A stretch of 64,000 bases of DNA from Hungatella effluvii (lineage in GTDB: Bacteria > Bacillota > Clostridia > Lachnospirales > Lachnospiraceae), in NCBI RefSeq assembly GCF_003201875.1, contig NZ_QJKD01000013.1, positions 124,001 to 188,000 on the forward strand, given 5' to 3'. The position numbers were made by a program, and so were the translations under genes. Below the pieces are notes generated by a model, which ran no database searches, had not been told where the DNA came from, and saw nothing but the letters and a program-made list of their open reading frames with translations. This document shows, piece after piece, positions 27,205-35,818 of the stretch. Numbering within the stretch: position 1 is the stretch's first letter; each line of letters starts with the position of its first letter.

Positions 27205-28031
27205 TACAAATAGTATTCATCCGGGTCCTGATAATAGCGGCGCCCTGTGTTGAGAGTCATCATTAATTCAATATCTTCTTTTGTTAGCTGAAAGTCAAAT
27301 ATATCCAGATTCTGTCTGGCATGGTCCGGATTAGAAGCCTTGACCAGCACTCTGGCTCCTAACCCCGTAAGATAACGAAGTGTTATCTGAACAGGCGTTC
27401 TGCCATAATGTGACGCTACCGCTTCTATTACCGGATTACGAAATATCTCTGCTCCCCGAAGCAGCGGGCTCCATGCCTCCACGCATATATCATTCTTCCT
27501 GCAGTAATCAAGCATCTCCCAATCAATAAAAAATGGATGCATCTCAATCTGGTTGACCATGGGAATCTCTCCCCCCAGCTTCTTAAGCGTTTCCAGATGA
27601 TGAATCTTAAAATTACTTACACCGATTGCCTTTACACGCTTTTCTGCATATAAATCCTGAAGCGCTTTCCAGGTTTCTTCATAGAGTCCATTCATCGGAC
27701 AGGGCCAATGGATCAGGAGTAAATCAATCGTTGTTCCCAACCGCTGTTCACTTTTTTCAAATGCCCTAATGGCCTTTTCGTAACCATGATCCTCATTCCA
27801 TATCTTTGTGGTAAGAAACAGCTCTTCACGATTATAATTACAGGTACGAAGCGCTTCTCCAATTTCACTTTCATTGCCGTAATGTTCGGCAGTATCAATT
27901 CCTCTGTAACCAAGTTTCCATGCCGTATGAATGATTTCTTTCATACAGCCTTCGGCAGAAGCCTTATATGTACCAACCCCAATCATCTGCCGGGAGATTC
28001 CGTTTCGAAGGATTGAAATATTATCATCCAT
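27204..28031 (-). CDS. Aldo/keto reductase
   Basis: A 275-residue TIM-barrel NAD(P)H-dependent oxidoreductase of the AKR family. The tetrad is visible: Asp and Tyr in GIDTAEHYGNE, Lys in TTKIW, His in LLIHWPCP. Further family motifs are IGVSNF and VNQIEMHPFF. The usual IPKS near the cofactor site reads LVKAS here, which may alter NADPH preference. GGAGG lies 8 nt before the ATG at 28029-28031, so the ATG five codons upstream, next to the aldolase stop, was rejected. In this operon it may reduce the aldehyde released by the aldolase, or the sugar itself. Confidence 0.88.
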   Translation of the reverse strand: MDDNISILRNGISRQMIGVGTYKASAEGCMKEIIHTAWKLGYRGIDTAEHYGNESEIGEALRTCNYNREELFLTTKIWNEDHGYEKAIRAFEKSEQRLGTTIDLLLIHWPCPMNGLYEETWKALQDLYAEKRVKAIGVSNFKIHHLETLKKLGGEIPMVNQIEMHPFFIDWEMLDYCRKNDICVEAWSPLLRGAEIFRNPVIEAVASHYGRTPVQITLRYLTGLGARVLVKASNPDHARQNLDIFDFQLTKEDIELMMTLNTGRRYYQDPDEYYL

Positions 28032-28046
28032 TACGAATGCCTCCAT

Positions 28047-28778
28047 CTATGCCTTGTCAAATATATCTTTCATTCCGGCAAACTGCTTCTCTCCTCCCGG
28101 CATATGCTCTCCTCTGATCAGAAGCAAATTATCCAGGCCTTCCATTTCTTCATTGGTAAGGGTTCTGATATCTTCCCCCATAATTCTATTTGCCAACAAG
28201 GATTTTGCCAGGCTTTCCAGCACCTGAACTGATTCAACAGTATCCAGAACACCATTGGTGCTGCATACAAGGCAGCCATGATTCTCCATAATGAAAGCAT
28301 TGGATTTTTGAATATATGGTTCAAAGGAATGCCCCAGCTCTTCTCCGTTCGGCTGAACGTAGGGAATTGTAAATACAGGTCCTAACTGTGTCATAGATTC
28401 CGGAAGCAATGGCAGAAGCATCGCTTTTTGACCTTCCTCCGTTAAAGACATGCCGATTGCGTAAGGTGGATGCGCGTGCATGATACCTGATACATCCGGC
28501 CTCGCTTTCAGGCAGTATAAATGCATAAACATCTCTCCGGTTGGCTTTCGCCCCTCTTTCGCGTAGAGTACCTGCCCCTCCAGGTTGACAATGCAGATAT
28601 CATCGAAAACAATGTTCCTTTTAATAATTCCGGTAGGTGTAATTAATATCACGTTCTCTGCTACCCGAAAAGACACATTACCTCCAGACGCCGCTCCAAA
28701 CCCCAGTTCTCCGGACCGTCTGCACACTTCAACAATTTCTTCGATCTGTTCACAATATAACATTTGCAGCTCATTCAA
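28047..28778 (-). CDS. Class II aldolase/adducin-family protein (RhaD/FucA/AraD-like), copy 1
   Basis: A 243-residue paralogue of the gene at 24951-25679, with the same metal-site motifs IMHAHPPYA and FIMENHGCLV and KPTGEMFMH. It is the first gene of the eight-gene catabolic and transport operon. The start appears to be a TTG at 28776-28778 with AAGGAG upstream; an ATG five codons later is the alternative. The two paralogues could form a mixed oligomer or act on different phosphorylated ketoses; nothing in the sequence decides this. Confidence 0.8.
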   Translation of the reverse strand: MNELQMLYCEQIEEIVEVCRRSGELGFGAASGGNVSFRVAENVILITPTGIIKRNIVFDDICIVNLEGQVLYAKEGRKPTGEMFMHLYCLKARPDVSGIMHAHPPYAIGMSLTEEGQKAMLLPLLPESMTQLGPVFTIPYVQPNGEELGHSFEPYIQKSNAFIMENHGCLVCSTNGVLDTVESVQVLESLAKSLLANRIMGEDIRTLTNEEMEGLDNLLLIRGEHMPGGEKQFAGMKDIFDKA

Positions 28779-28823
28779 CTAATATCCATCTCCTTTTCCA
28801 CTTTATATTCTCTTGTTATTAAA

Positions 28824-28852
28824 ATTATATATCGTACTTTTGCAAAAGTCAA
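28824..28852 (-). promoter_or_regulatory. Promoter of the aldolase-kinase-ABC operon, with palindromic spacer
   Basis: Minus-strand -35 TTGACT (28847-28852) and -10 TATAAT (28824-28829), 17-bp spacer. The perfect palindrome ACTTTTGCAAAAGT (28836-28849) fills much of the spacer and could be an operator. Confidence 0.8.
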
Positions 28853-28863
28853 CATTATTTTTC

Positions 28864-28896
28864 TATTTTACAATTCTAAATCTTTGTTTTCCAATT
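28864..28896 (-). promoter_or_regulatory. Candidate operator, copy A of a shared bipartite motif
   Basis: The plus-strand sequence TATTTTACAAT, 8 unmatched bases, TTTGTTTTCCAATT is repeated with identical spacing at 32459-32491. It lies 11 bp upstream of the -35 of the aldolase-ABC operon. The encoded DeoR protein at 29141-29908 is the obvious candidate to bind it. Confidence 0.65.
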
Positions 28897-28958
28897 TTCA
28901 AAGAAAAATATTCTGTTTTTAGAATGCTTTGTTAAGAACAAAAGCTTTTTCTATTGCA

Positions 28959-29038
28959 CAAAGAGTCTGGCAAGCCGAACTTGCACGCCGGAGCGCAGTC
29001 GCTTCAGCGGCCATATTACCTTAGCGCGGAGTGCGCAG
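28959..29038. repeat. Interspersed structured repeat, copy R1
   Basis: About 80 bp with internal pairing (for example CGCTTCAGCG) and the core CGGCCATATT followed by AGCGCGG. It aligns over its length to 35079-35161 (R2), and its first 20 bases match the inverted fragment at 38602-38630 (R3). A dispersed noncoding repeat family of this genome is inferred. Confidence 0.7.
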
Positions 29039-29049
29039 CTCCCGGATGA

Positions 29050-29091
29050 TTTTTATTTCATAGGACAAACTTTTCTCGTATGAAATAAAAA
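29050..29091. terminator. Hairpin with A/T flanks
   Basis: A 13-bp perfect inverted repeat (29050-29062 with 29079-29091). It sits between the repeat element and the deoR terminator and may be a second terminator. AT-rich stem, so moderate strength. Confidence 0.45.
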
Positions 29092-29129
29092 ATAGCAGGA
29101 TCATCTGTTTCATACAAGATGATCCTGCT
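29092..29129 (-). terminator. Terminator of the epimerase-kinase-deoR operon
   Basis: A 13-bp perfect stem (29094-29106 with 29117-29129) is followed on the minus strand by ATTTTTTATTT, just after the DeoR stop codon. Confidence 0.88.
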
Positions 29130-29140
29130 AACGTACCATG

Positions 29141-29908
29141 CTATTCTACAATTTTCAGGCAAATCCCTTTTGCCCGGAATATATCTGCTGTCTGCGGGTC
29201 AATTCCGCAGTCCGTATAAATAGCGGTAATCTTTTCAAAACCGCTGGTCGTAATATGAGCGATCTTATTAAACTTGGAACTGTCAGCAAGCAAATATACC
29301 TCACCGGCAGCGGCAATCATGCATTGCTTAATCGCTGCCTCCTCCTCATTCGTATCCATAATTCCCCGTTCGATGTCAATAGCACTGCAGGAAATAAAAG
29401 CCTTCTGTATATTATACAGCGTAATTGCATTCTTCACCATGTCACCCCGGTACGACATGGATTTTGTATTAAGCTTGCCGCCTGTAGAAATTAGGGTAAC
29501 ACCTGCCTTCTGTGACAGAATGACTGAAATATCCAGAGAGTTTGTGATTACGATTACTTCTGAATTCTCTGGTATACACTTAGCAAGCGCACTGGTGGTA
29601 GATCCCGCATCCATAACTATTAAGTCCGATTTTTGAATCAGATTGGAAGCCTCCGCCGCTATTGCGCTCTTCTGCGGATAATTGTAAACGTTTCTCTGCT
29701 CCAGCGAGCTTTCATTCGTCTCTTTGGCCGTCGCACCACCAAATGTTCGAATAATCAATCCTTCTCCGCTCAAATACGTCAGATCTTTGCGTATCGTCTC
29801 CTCCGTCACATGAAAGTAAGCGCTCAATTCACTACTGGTTACCGCCTTTGTAGTTGTTATAATATCTAATATCTGTTTTCTACGAGCATCTTTCGTCATC
29901 TGCTGCAT
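29141..29908 (-). CDS. DeoR-family sugar-responsive transcriptional regulator
   Basis: A 255-residue protein with the DeoR N-terminal winged HTH (RRKQILDIITTTKAVTSSELS, then HVTEETIRKDLTYL) and the C-terminal sugar-phosphate sensor domain (MDAGSTTSALAKCI, ITNSLDIS, SCSAIDIERGIMDTNEEEAAIKQ). DeoR proteins usually repress catabolic operons until a phosphorylated sugar binds. It follows the FGGY kinase by 49 nt and is probably the last gene of that operon. It is the likely reader of the repeated motif at 28864-28896 and 32417-32491. Confidence 0.92.
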   Translation of the reverse strand: MQQMTKDARRKQILDIITTTKAVTSSELSAYFHVTEETIRKDLTYLSGEGLIIRTFGGATAKETNESSLEQRNVYNYPQKSAIAAEASNLIQKSDLIVMDAGSTTSALAKCIPENSEVIVITNSLDISVILSQKAGVTLISTGGKLNTKSMSYRGDMVKNAITLYNIQKAFISCSAIDIERGIMDTNEEEAAIKQCMIAAAGEVYLLADSSKFNKIAHITTSGFEKITAIYTDCGIDPQTADIFRAKGICLKIVE

Positions 29909-29957
29909 CCGGAAATACTGACCCCAGCATTTCTTACCTTTCCTAAATAATTTAATT

Positions 29958-31508
29958 TTATTCTAGCATACAATCCTTTTTATCACAAGTTTGTTTCCAT
30001 CTTAGTTTCCAGCTTTTTTCCAGGCCGCGGTATGTTGCCTGATATAGTTCAAAATACATTTCATACTCCACATGGCGTTTCATATCAGGCATATAACTCT
30101 TATTTTCATGAACTGTACATAGTGCGGCTTCCTTCAGGCTGCTGTACACTCCCTGTATCACCATGTTGGTCAGAGCGGCCCCCTTTGCTCCCAGTTCGCC
30201 GCCCTGCACCGTCACTACTTTTTTTCCCAGAACATCCGCAAACATCTGGCACCACATATCACTGGCCGAACCACCGCCGCAAACCGTTATTTTTTTAATC
30301 TCACCCGGCATATGATCATAGCAGTCGCGCATTGCATATGCAACGCCCTCATAAACTGCCCTCAACAAATCTGCTTTTGTATTTCTTACCGACAAACCGG
30401 TAAAGCTTGCTCTGGCATCCGGATTCGTAAAGGGAGCCCGTTCCCCGCCTGCCAAAAGGTATGGATGATAAAGAACACCAGCTGAACCGATTGGTACGCT
30501 TCCTGCGAGCTGCTGTGCGTACTCATATAAGCTCAGTCCCAATTCCTGTGCTTCCGTTTCAAATTGACTCCCAAAAAGGCCTAGAAACCATTCCAGGTTT
30601 GGTGTACCCGCCAAAGATGCCATTAGTCTCAGCCACTTCTGGCTGCAGCCGTGGAATACTGTCATTCCTGCATATACGGAATCCCTGCATGGTTCACTGA
30701 CGACCATTTCATGAAGCGCTGCCGTTCCCATAATGCTACAGCATTCACCAGTTTCCAGCACACCAGCGCCTATTGCGCAGGCCGCCACATCCATCGGACC
30801 ACCAGATACGATTACCTCCTCGTTAAGACCTAAAAGCGATGCCATATCTTTTCTGATGCGCGCATAATTTTCAATACACGGTTTTACTTCTGGATATTTT
30901 TCCATATACTCCAATAGCCCGTACGCCTCAAACAGTTCTCTGGAATAGGCGCCAGTTTCCATATTTAAAAATATCAGGGACTGATCCGTCACATCCGTTG
31001 TTGCCTGTCCTGTCAATCGATAAAACAGTGCATCCTTTAAATGCATAATATACTTTGCATTCTTAAGGCTTTCGGGCTCCTGGCGATCCAGCCATTTGAT
31101 AACGCAGGGCTGATTGCCCGTAAAAATCCGCGTTCCTGACTGTTCAAAGACAGTCCGTGCTGTTCCGTCTGCCGACCACTGTTCAAATTCTTCATGACCT
31201 CTTCCGTCGCAGAAACAACAGCCTCTTCTGACAGGCTCTCCTTTTTCGTCAATCAGCCAGGCTCCATCTCCTTGTGCTGTAATTCCGATTCCTGTGATAG
31301 AATCACCACCGAATTTCTTTGTGATAGCCTGAACAGAGCATACTGCTTTTTCCCATATCTCATTTAAATCTTCTTCAAACCAATTTTCCTGTTCACAGAC
31401 AGCGGTTAAAGGGAATCCCTGTTTCATGATTTCTTCCCCTTTCGTATTAAAAAGAACCGCTTTAATCCCGGATGTACCAGAATCCAGCCCTATTATGTAT
31501 TTTTCCAT
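29958..31508 (-). CDS. FGGY carbohydrate kinase (xylulose/L-xylulose kinase-like)
   Basis: A 516-residue kinase with opening YIIGLDSGTSGIKAVLFN, IGITAQGDGAWLIDE, the central ligand region SGGPMDVAACAIGAG carrying the catalytic Asp, and ITVCGGGSASDMWCQM near the C-terminus. By eye it is closest to the LyxK (L-xylulose) and erythritol-kinase branch rather than XylB. The frame extends 28 codons upstream into the epimerase gene, but AGGAGG 7 nt before the ATG at 31506-31508 fixes the start, 16 nt after the epimerase stop. It probably phosphorylates the ketose made by the epimerase. Confidence 0.88.
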   Translation of the reverse strand: MEKYIIGLDSGTSGIKAVLFNTKGEEIMKQGFPLTAVCEQENWFEEDLNEIWEKAVCSVQAITKKFGGDSITGIGITAQGDGAWLIDEKGEPVRRGCCFCDGRGHEEFEQWSADGTARTVFEQSGTRIFTGNQPCVIKWLDRQEPESLKNAKYIMHLKDALFYRLTGQATTDVTDQSLIFLNMETGAYSRELFEAYGLLEYMEKYPEVKPCIENYARIRKDMASLLGLNEEVIVSGGPMDVAACAIGAGVLETGECCSIMGTAALHEMVVSEPCRDSVYAGMTVFHGCSQKWLRLMASLAGTPNLEWFLGLFGSQFETEAQELGLSLYEYAQQLAGSVPIGSAGVLYHPYLLAGGERAPFTNPDARASFTGLSVRNTKADLLRAVYEGVAYAMRDCYDHMPGEIKKITVCGGGSASDMWCQMFADVLGKKVVTVQGGELGAKGAALTNMVIQGVYSSLKEAALCTVHENKSYMPDMKRHVEYEMYFELYQATYRGLEKSWKLRWKQTCDKKDCMLE

Positions 31509-31524
31509 CTGCCCCTCCTGACAG

Positions 31525-32394
31525 TCATGATTCCATAAGACCTTTGATATAAGCGAGTCCTTCCTTCGCCATCTCATCCATTCTCTTATCATCTGCCTGA
31601 TTTGTCATATCCCGCCAGATATTACTGTCTCTCGATACAGTGCCTCCTGTCCTGACTAACGGTTCCAGGGTAATGGTTTTCTGATAACCAATCTCCTTTA
31701 ATCCTTTAGCTACCTGATCCCAGGCCATCATACCCCCTCCATATGGAACCACTCTGTTGTTTTCCCCTGCATGGAAATGACCAAGCTTTTCTCCCGCTCC
31801 TATGATCGCATCATACATTGAGGCTTCTTCTATATTCATGTGGAATGTATCAAGAAGAATGTTGACATTTGGGCTGTTCACTTCTTTGACGAGATCGACT
31901 GCCTCTGCTGATGTATTAAGCAGAAAATTTTCGAACCGGTTCGTAATCTCCAGATTATAGGAAATGCCATATTCTTCCGCTACCTTCCCAAGCTCCTTCA
32001 GGCTTTTTATACTGGATTTTGTTTTTTCTGCTTTTCTTTCATATTCCGAGAAATCCGCCCATGCACAATAATTGATCCCTGAAAAATTTTTCCCGCCTAA
32101 AAAGTGTACCTTTTCTAATATCTGTTTCAAATATTCAACTCCGGCTCTGCGCACACCATCATCTTCTGATGAAATATCATGATCCTTTCCCAGTCCGATG
32201 AGAAAACTCAATTCTATCTTTCTCTCCTCTGCCGCTGCTTTTACTTCTTCTAATTTCTTCTGTGGAAGCGTAAGAAGCAGGGGAGTAAAAATTTCCAGTA
32301 CATCAAAGCCGCAATTGGCTGCCCGCTCAATTGTTTTTATATACTCCCCTTCCCAATCCTTGGACCAGTATGCATACACAATTCCATATTTCAT
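31525..32394 (-). CDS. Ketose 3-epimerase (D-psicose/D-tagatose/L-ribulose 3-epimerase family)
   Basis: A 289-residue metal-dependent TIM-barrel enzyme that interconverts ketoses at C3. It follows the Clostridium D-psicose 3-epimerase pattern closely: MKYGIVYAYW opening, LEITNRFENFLLNT with the catalytic Glu near 150, LDTFHMNIEEASM with the metal Asp, GHFHAGENNRVVPY with the metal His, LEPLVRTGGTV with the second catalytic Glu, and the C-terminal WRDMTNQADDK. It is the first gene of the epimerase-kinase-deoR operon. RBS AAGGAGG. The exact ketose cannot be told from sequence. Confidence 0.9.
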   Translation of the reverse strand: MKYGIVYAYWSKDWEGEYIKTIERAANCGFDVLEIFTPLLLTLPQKKLEEVKAAAEERKIELSFLIGLGKDHDISSEDDGVRRAGVEYLKQILEKVHFLGGKNFSGINYCAWADFSEYERKAEKTKSSIKSLKELGKVAEEYGISYNLEITNRFENFLLNTSAEAVDLVKEVNSPNVNILLDTFHMNIEEASMYDAIIGAGEKLGHFHAGENNRVVPYGGGMMAWDQVAKGLKEIGYQKTITLEPLVRTGGTVSRDSNIWRDMTNQADDKRMDEMAKEGLAYIKGLMES

Positions 32395-32416
32395 TTACGT
32401 TTTCCTCCTTTTATTA

Positions 32417-32430
32417 TTTGTTTTCCAATT
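32417..32430 (-). promoter_or_regulatory. Candidate operator, half-site C
   Basis: TTTGTTTTCCAATT (plus strand) repeats the right half of the bipartite motif exactly. It lies between the -10 element and the ribosome binding site of the epimerase operon, 61 bp from the same half-site in copy B, close to six helical turns, which would allow looping. Confidence 0.6.
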
Positions 32431-32439
32431 GATACTTTC

Positions 32440-32468
32440 ATATTATCACACGACGTTTTATTTTACAA
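32440..32468 (-). promoter_or_regulatory. Promoter of the epimerase-kinase-deoR operon
   Basis: Minus-strand -35 TTGTAA (32463-32468) and -10 TAATAT (32440-32445), 17-bp spacer. The -35 lies inside the left part of operator copy B. Confidence 0.7.
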
Positions 32469-32491
32469 TATTTTATTTTTGTTTTCCAATT
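32459..32491 (-). promoter_or_regulatory. Candidate operator, copy B of the bipartite motif
   Basis: TATTTTACAAT, 8 bases, TTTGTTTTCCAATT: the same two blocks at the same spacing as 28864-28896. It lies between the two divergent promoters, overlapping the -35 on the minus strand and ending 7 bp before the -35 on the plus strand. Confidence 0.7.
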
Positions 32492-32498
32492 ATTATTC

Positions 32499-32527
32499 TT
32501 GACTTTTTTTGTATTATGATAAATAAT
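32499..32527 (+). promoter_or_regulatory. Promoter of the plus-strand aldolase gene
   Basis: -35 TTGACT (32499-32504) and -10 AATAAT (32522-32527), 17-bp spacer, 34 nt before the ATG at 32561. Confidence 0.7.
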
Positions 32528-32560
32528 AAGGATAAAAGAAAGAATAGGGGGTAAAATGAT

Positions 32561-33226
32561 ATGGACTATTTTAGGGAAAGAAATTTGATAATTGAAACCT
32601 GCTTATGGCTGCAAGAAAAGGAGCTGGTAATCGGTACGTGGGGAAATGTTAGTCTTCGTCTGAACAATAATCTTATCTTAGTAACGCCCAGCCGTGTTGA
32701 ATATGAAGAAATGGTTCCGGAAGATCTCGTCATTGTTGATATGGCAGGAAAGAAAATATCCGGATTCAGGGCTCCAACATCAGAGATGCACATTCACAGG
32801 CTAATTTATGCGGCAAGGTCTGACATTCAGGCTATTATCCACTGTCACCCCTGCTATGCTTCAGCCATGTGTGCTTCCGGCCATTCTATTCCGCCCATCT
32901 TAGAAGAGATGACACAATTAATTGGAGGCGAAATCCCTATTACACAGAAATATATACGAGCGGGAGAACACCTCGCACTTGCTGAAGAAACCGTTCATGC
33001 ACTCGGTCAGCAAAATGCAGTCCTGATTGCTAATCATGCCCCCGTCTGCTGCGGCAGATCCCTGTCTGAAGCAAAAATCTGCTGTCTGGTTACAGAAAAA
33101 GCTGCAAAATGTTACCTTTCGATCTCCGGTCACCATCAGGTATTTAGAATTCCTGATGATATGGCGAGAACAGAGCATCACCGATATCTTTTTGAATATG
33201 GGCATGAAGAAGGGAGTAAATCATGA
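32561..33226 (+). CDS. Class II aldolase/adducin-family protein (L-fuculose-phosphate aldolase-like)
   Basis: A 221-residue protein of the FucA type: GTWGNVSLR substrate loop, LVTPSRVEYEEM, catalytic Glu in PTSEMHIHRLIY, zinc ligands in IIHCHPCYA and VLIANHAPVC. It would cleave a ketose-1-phosphate to DHAP plus an aldehyde. It is transcribed divergently from the epimerase operon and shares its control region including operator copy B, so all three units appear co-regulated. RBS AGGGGG 9 nt before the ATG. It is more distant from the two tandem aldolase paralogues at 24951 and 28047 than those are from each other. Confidence 0.87.
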   Translation: MDYFRERNLIIETCLWLQEKELVIGTWGNVSLRLNNNLILVTPSRVEYEEMVPEDLVIVDMAGKKISGFRAPTSEMHIHRLIYAARSDIQAIIHCHPCYASAMCASGHSIPPILEEMTQLIGGEIPITQKYIRAGEHLALAEETVHALGQQNAVLIANHAPVCCGRSLSEAKICCLVTEKAAKCYLSISGHHQVFRIPDDMARTEHHRYLFEYGHEEGSKS

Positions 33227-33573
33227 AGCAAACCTTGAACCGTATTAATGTATCTCATTCATTTATGAAGCGGCTTCATAATTTTAAAATGATACATGAA
33301 AAGACAATACTTTTTAATCGGAAAGAAAAAATAAATCGGTTATATAAAAAAATATACACAGAATCAGAAAGCACGATAAAATGCGGAATAAAAAATGAAC
33401 CAGACAGCGTTACCATAAGAATTCTGACAAAGGAATTTATGGCTAGTGATGATACGCCTGCCTTGTTTGAGCTCATCCATTTATCTGATACCATCTATAT
33501 TAAATCCATAAGGAAACGCACTTTAGTTGAATTATGGTTTCGTTGTTGGAAATGGTCTGGCAACTCAATTTAA
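33223..33573 (+). CDS. Hypothetical protein translationally coupled to the aldolase
   Basis: A 116-residue basic reading frame that begins in the ATGA overlapping the aldolase stop codon, with AAGGGAG 7 nt upstream. No family recognised. The N-terminal half is rich in Lys, Arg, His and Ile; the C-terminal half contains SVTIRILTKEFM and ELIHLSDTIYIKS, which could form beta strands. It is not predicted to be membrane bound. Coupling and terminator placement support translation, but composition is somewhat atypical, so a degraded gene is possible. Confidence 0.45.
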   Translation: MKQTLNRINVSHSFMKRLHNFKMIHEKTILFNRKEKINRLYKKIYTESESTIKCGIKNEPDSVTIRILTKEFMASDDTPALFELIHLSDTIYIKSIRKRTLVELWFRCWKWSGNSI

Positions 33574-33602
33574 ATGCAGATATCAACAGGATGGACTTAC
33601 AA

Positions 33603-33645
33603 AAAGGCTATAGAAATTGAATCCTATAGCCTTTCGCATTTTTTA
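33603..33645. terminator. Terminator between converging aldolase and spoVA units
   Basis: An 11-bp perfect stem (33603-33613 with 33624-33634) followed on the plus strand by CGCATTTTTTATTT, between genes that converge here. Confidence 0.85.
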
Positions 33646-33996
33646 TTTCATCTTCGGCTTAAAAATCACCGACCCCAGATACCCAAAGATCAGCGCTCCC
33701 GAGATTCCCACCGCACTGGCGGTGAAGCCGCCTTCAAAAATTCCCAGAAGTCCGTCCTCTCCCATGCTCTTCCACACGCCCTTCCAAAGCGTGTTACCGA
33801 ATCCGAGCAATGGTACTGTGGCTCCGGCGCCTGCCCAGTCCGCAAACGGCTGATAGAGGCCCAGAGCGCCAAGAATTGTTCCGCTCACTACCAGCAACAC
33901 CATGATCCGGCCCGGCATCAGCTTTGTGTTGTCCATCAGGATCTGAACCAGGGCGCAGATCACTCCGCCTACAAGAAATGCTTTTACAAATTCCAT
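33643..33996 (-). CDS. spoVAE: Stage V sporulation protein AE (SpoVAE)
   Basis: A 117-residue four-helix membrane protein (SpoVAC/SpoVAEB family), with FVKAFLVGGVICALVQI opening and GFGNTLWKGVWKSMGEDGLLG in the loop. It is part of the SpoVA channel that moves dipicolinate into the forespore and out at germination. It starts 29 nt after spoVAD, with strong RBS AAAGGAG. It is shorter than SpoVAC and lacks the N-terminal cytoplasmic extension. SpoVAF is not found downstream. Confidence 0.93.
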   Translation of the reverse strand: MEFVKAFLVGGVICALVQILMDNTKLMPGRIMVLLVVSGTILGALGLYQPFADWAGAGATVPLLGFGNTLWKGVWKSMGEDGLLGIFEGGFTASAVGISGALIFGYLGSVIFKPKMK

Positions 33997-34025
33997 CGTT
34001 ATCTCCTTTCTGCCAAAGGCTTGTT

Positions 34026-35039
<1,014 letters not shown>

Positions 35040-35078
35040 TCTGTCATTCACTCCATTTCTCTGTAAACCGTATTTTTC

Positions 35079-35161
35079 AAAAAAGAGTACTGCTTGCCGG
35101 ATTCCTGCACCGGAGCGCGGCCGCTTATACGGCCATATTTCCTCAGCGCGGCAGTACGCTG
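35079..35161. repeat. Interspersed structured repeat, copy R2
   Basis: About 83 bp aligning to R1 (28959-29038), with the conserved core CGGAGCGC, CCGCTT, CGGCCATATT, AGCGCGG. Its ends form an inverted repeat (GTACTGC and GCAGTAC), and GGCCGCTTATACGGCC is an internal hairpin. It is inserted between spoVAC and spoVAD. Confidence 0.75.
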
Positions 35162-35280
35162 TTTCTCTCTTCCCTGCTACTTTCTCCATTTTCCTTTTTT
35201 TCTATTCATCCGCCGCAAATCATTCACCATAAACCAGTCATAAAAGGCCGGCTGTCTCACTTCACTCGCTCCAAAAGAAA

Positions 35281-35303
35281 ATGCCCCGGCGGGACCGCCG
35301 GGA
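35281..35303 (-). terminator. Terminator-like hairpin between spoVAC and spoVAD
   Basis: An 8-bp all G/C stem (35285-35292 with 35295-35302) followed on the minus strand by GCATTTTCTTTTGG. Its position inside the operon suggests attenuation or a second transcript for spoVAD-AE. Confidence 0.55.
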
Positions 35304-35342
35304 CAGAGACTGCTGATAAAGAAGCCGTTTTCGCTTACAAGA

Positions 35343-35795
35343 CTAAAAAATGCCCACCCACCGGCCGATCCAATAAAGGATGCCGAGGACCCAGCTGCTT
35401 AAGATTCCGTATAAAATAACAGGTCCTGCAATGGTAAATATCTTGCATCCGATACCGAATACCTGGCCTTCCGCCTTGAATTCCACGGCAGGTGCCACCA
35501 CCGAGTTGGCAAAGCCCGTGATCGGGACGAGGGCGCCTGCGCCGCCGAATTTCACGATCTTCGGGTAAATGTTAAGCCCCGTTAAAATAACGCTTCCCGC
35601 GATTAAGACCAGGAGCGTCCAGGAGGCCGCGGTATCCTTGTCCATCCCGCTGTTCATGAACCAGGTGCTCACCAATTGTCCAATGGTGCAGATAGCGCCT
35701 CCCACAAGGAAAGCCTTCACGATACTCAGCCATTTGTTGTGGACCGGCGTGACCTCTTTTACATAGGCATCGTATGCCTGTTTGTTAATCTCCAT
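35343..35795 (-). CDS. spoVAC: Stage V sporulation protein AC (SpoVAC)
   Basis: A 150-residue inner forespore membrane protein and proposed mechanosensitive part of the dipicolinate channel. The N-terminal NKQAYDAYVKEVTPVHNKWL cytoplasmic segment is typical, followed by four helices with GGAICTIGQL and GFANSVVAPAVEFKAEGQVFG. RBS GGAGG. It lies 23 nt after spoVAB. Confidence 0.95.
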   Translation of the reverse strand: MEINKQAYDAYVKEVTPVHNKWLSIVKAFLVGGAICTIGQLVSTWFMNSGMDKDTAASWTLLVLIAGSVILTGLNIYPKIVKFGGAGALVPITGFANSVVAPAVEFKAEGQVFGIGCKIFTIAGPVILYGILSSWVLGILYWIGRWVGIF

Positions 35796-35818
35796 ATTTT
35801 ACCTCCGATTCCTGTTTT

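Noticed and set aside
28047..28778. Calling the two tandem aldolases RhaD by name
   Set aside because: No rhamnose isomerase is present and class II aldolase relatives differ in substrate; the family name is as far as the sequence goes.
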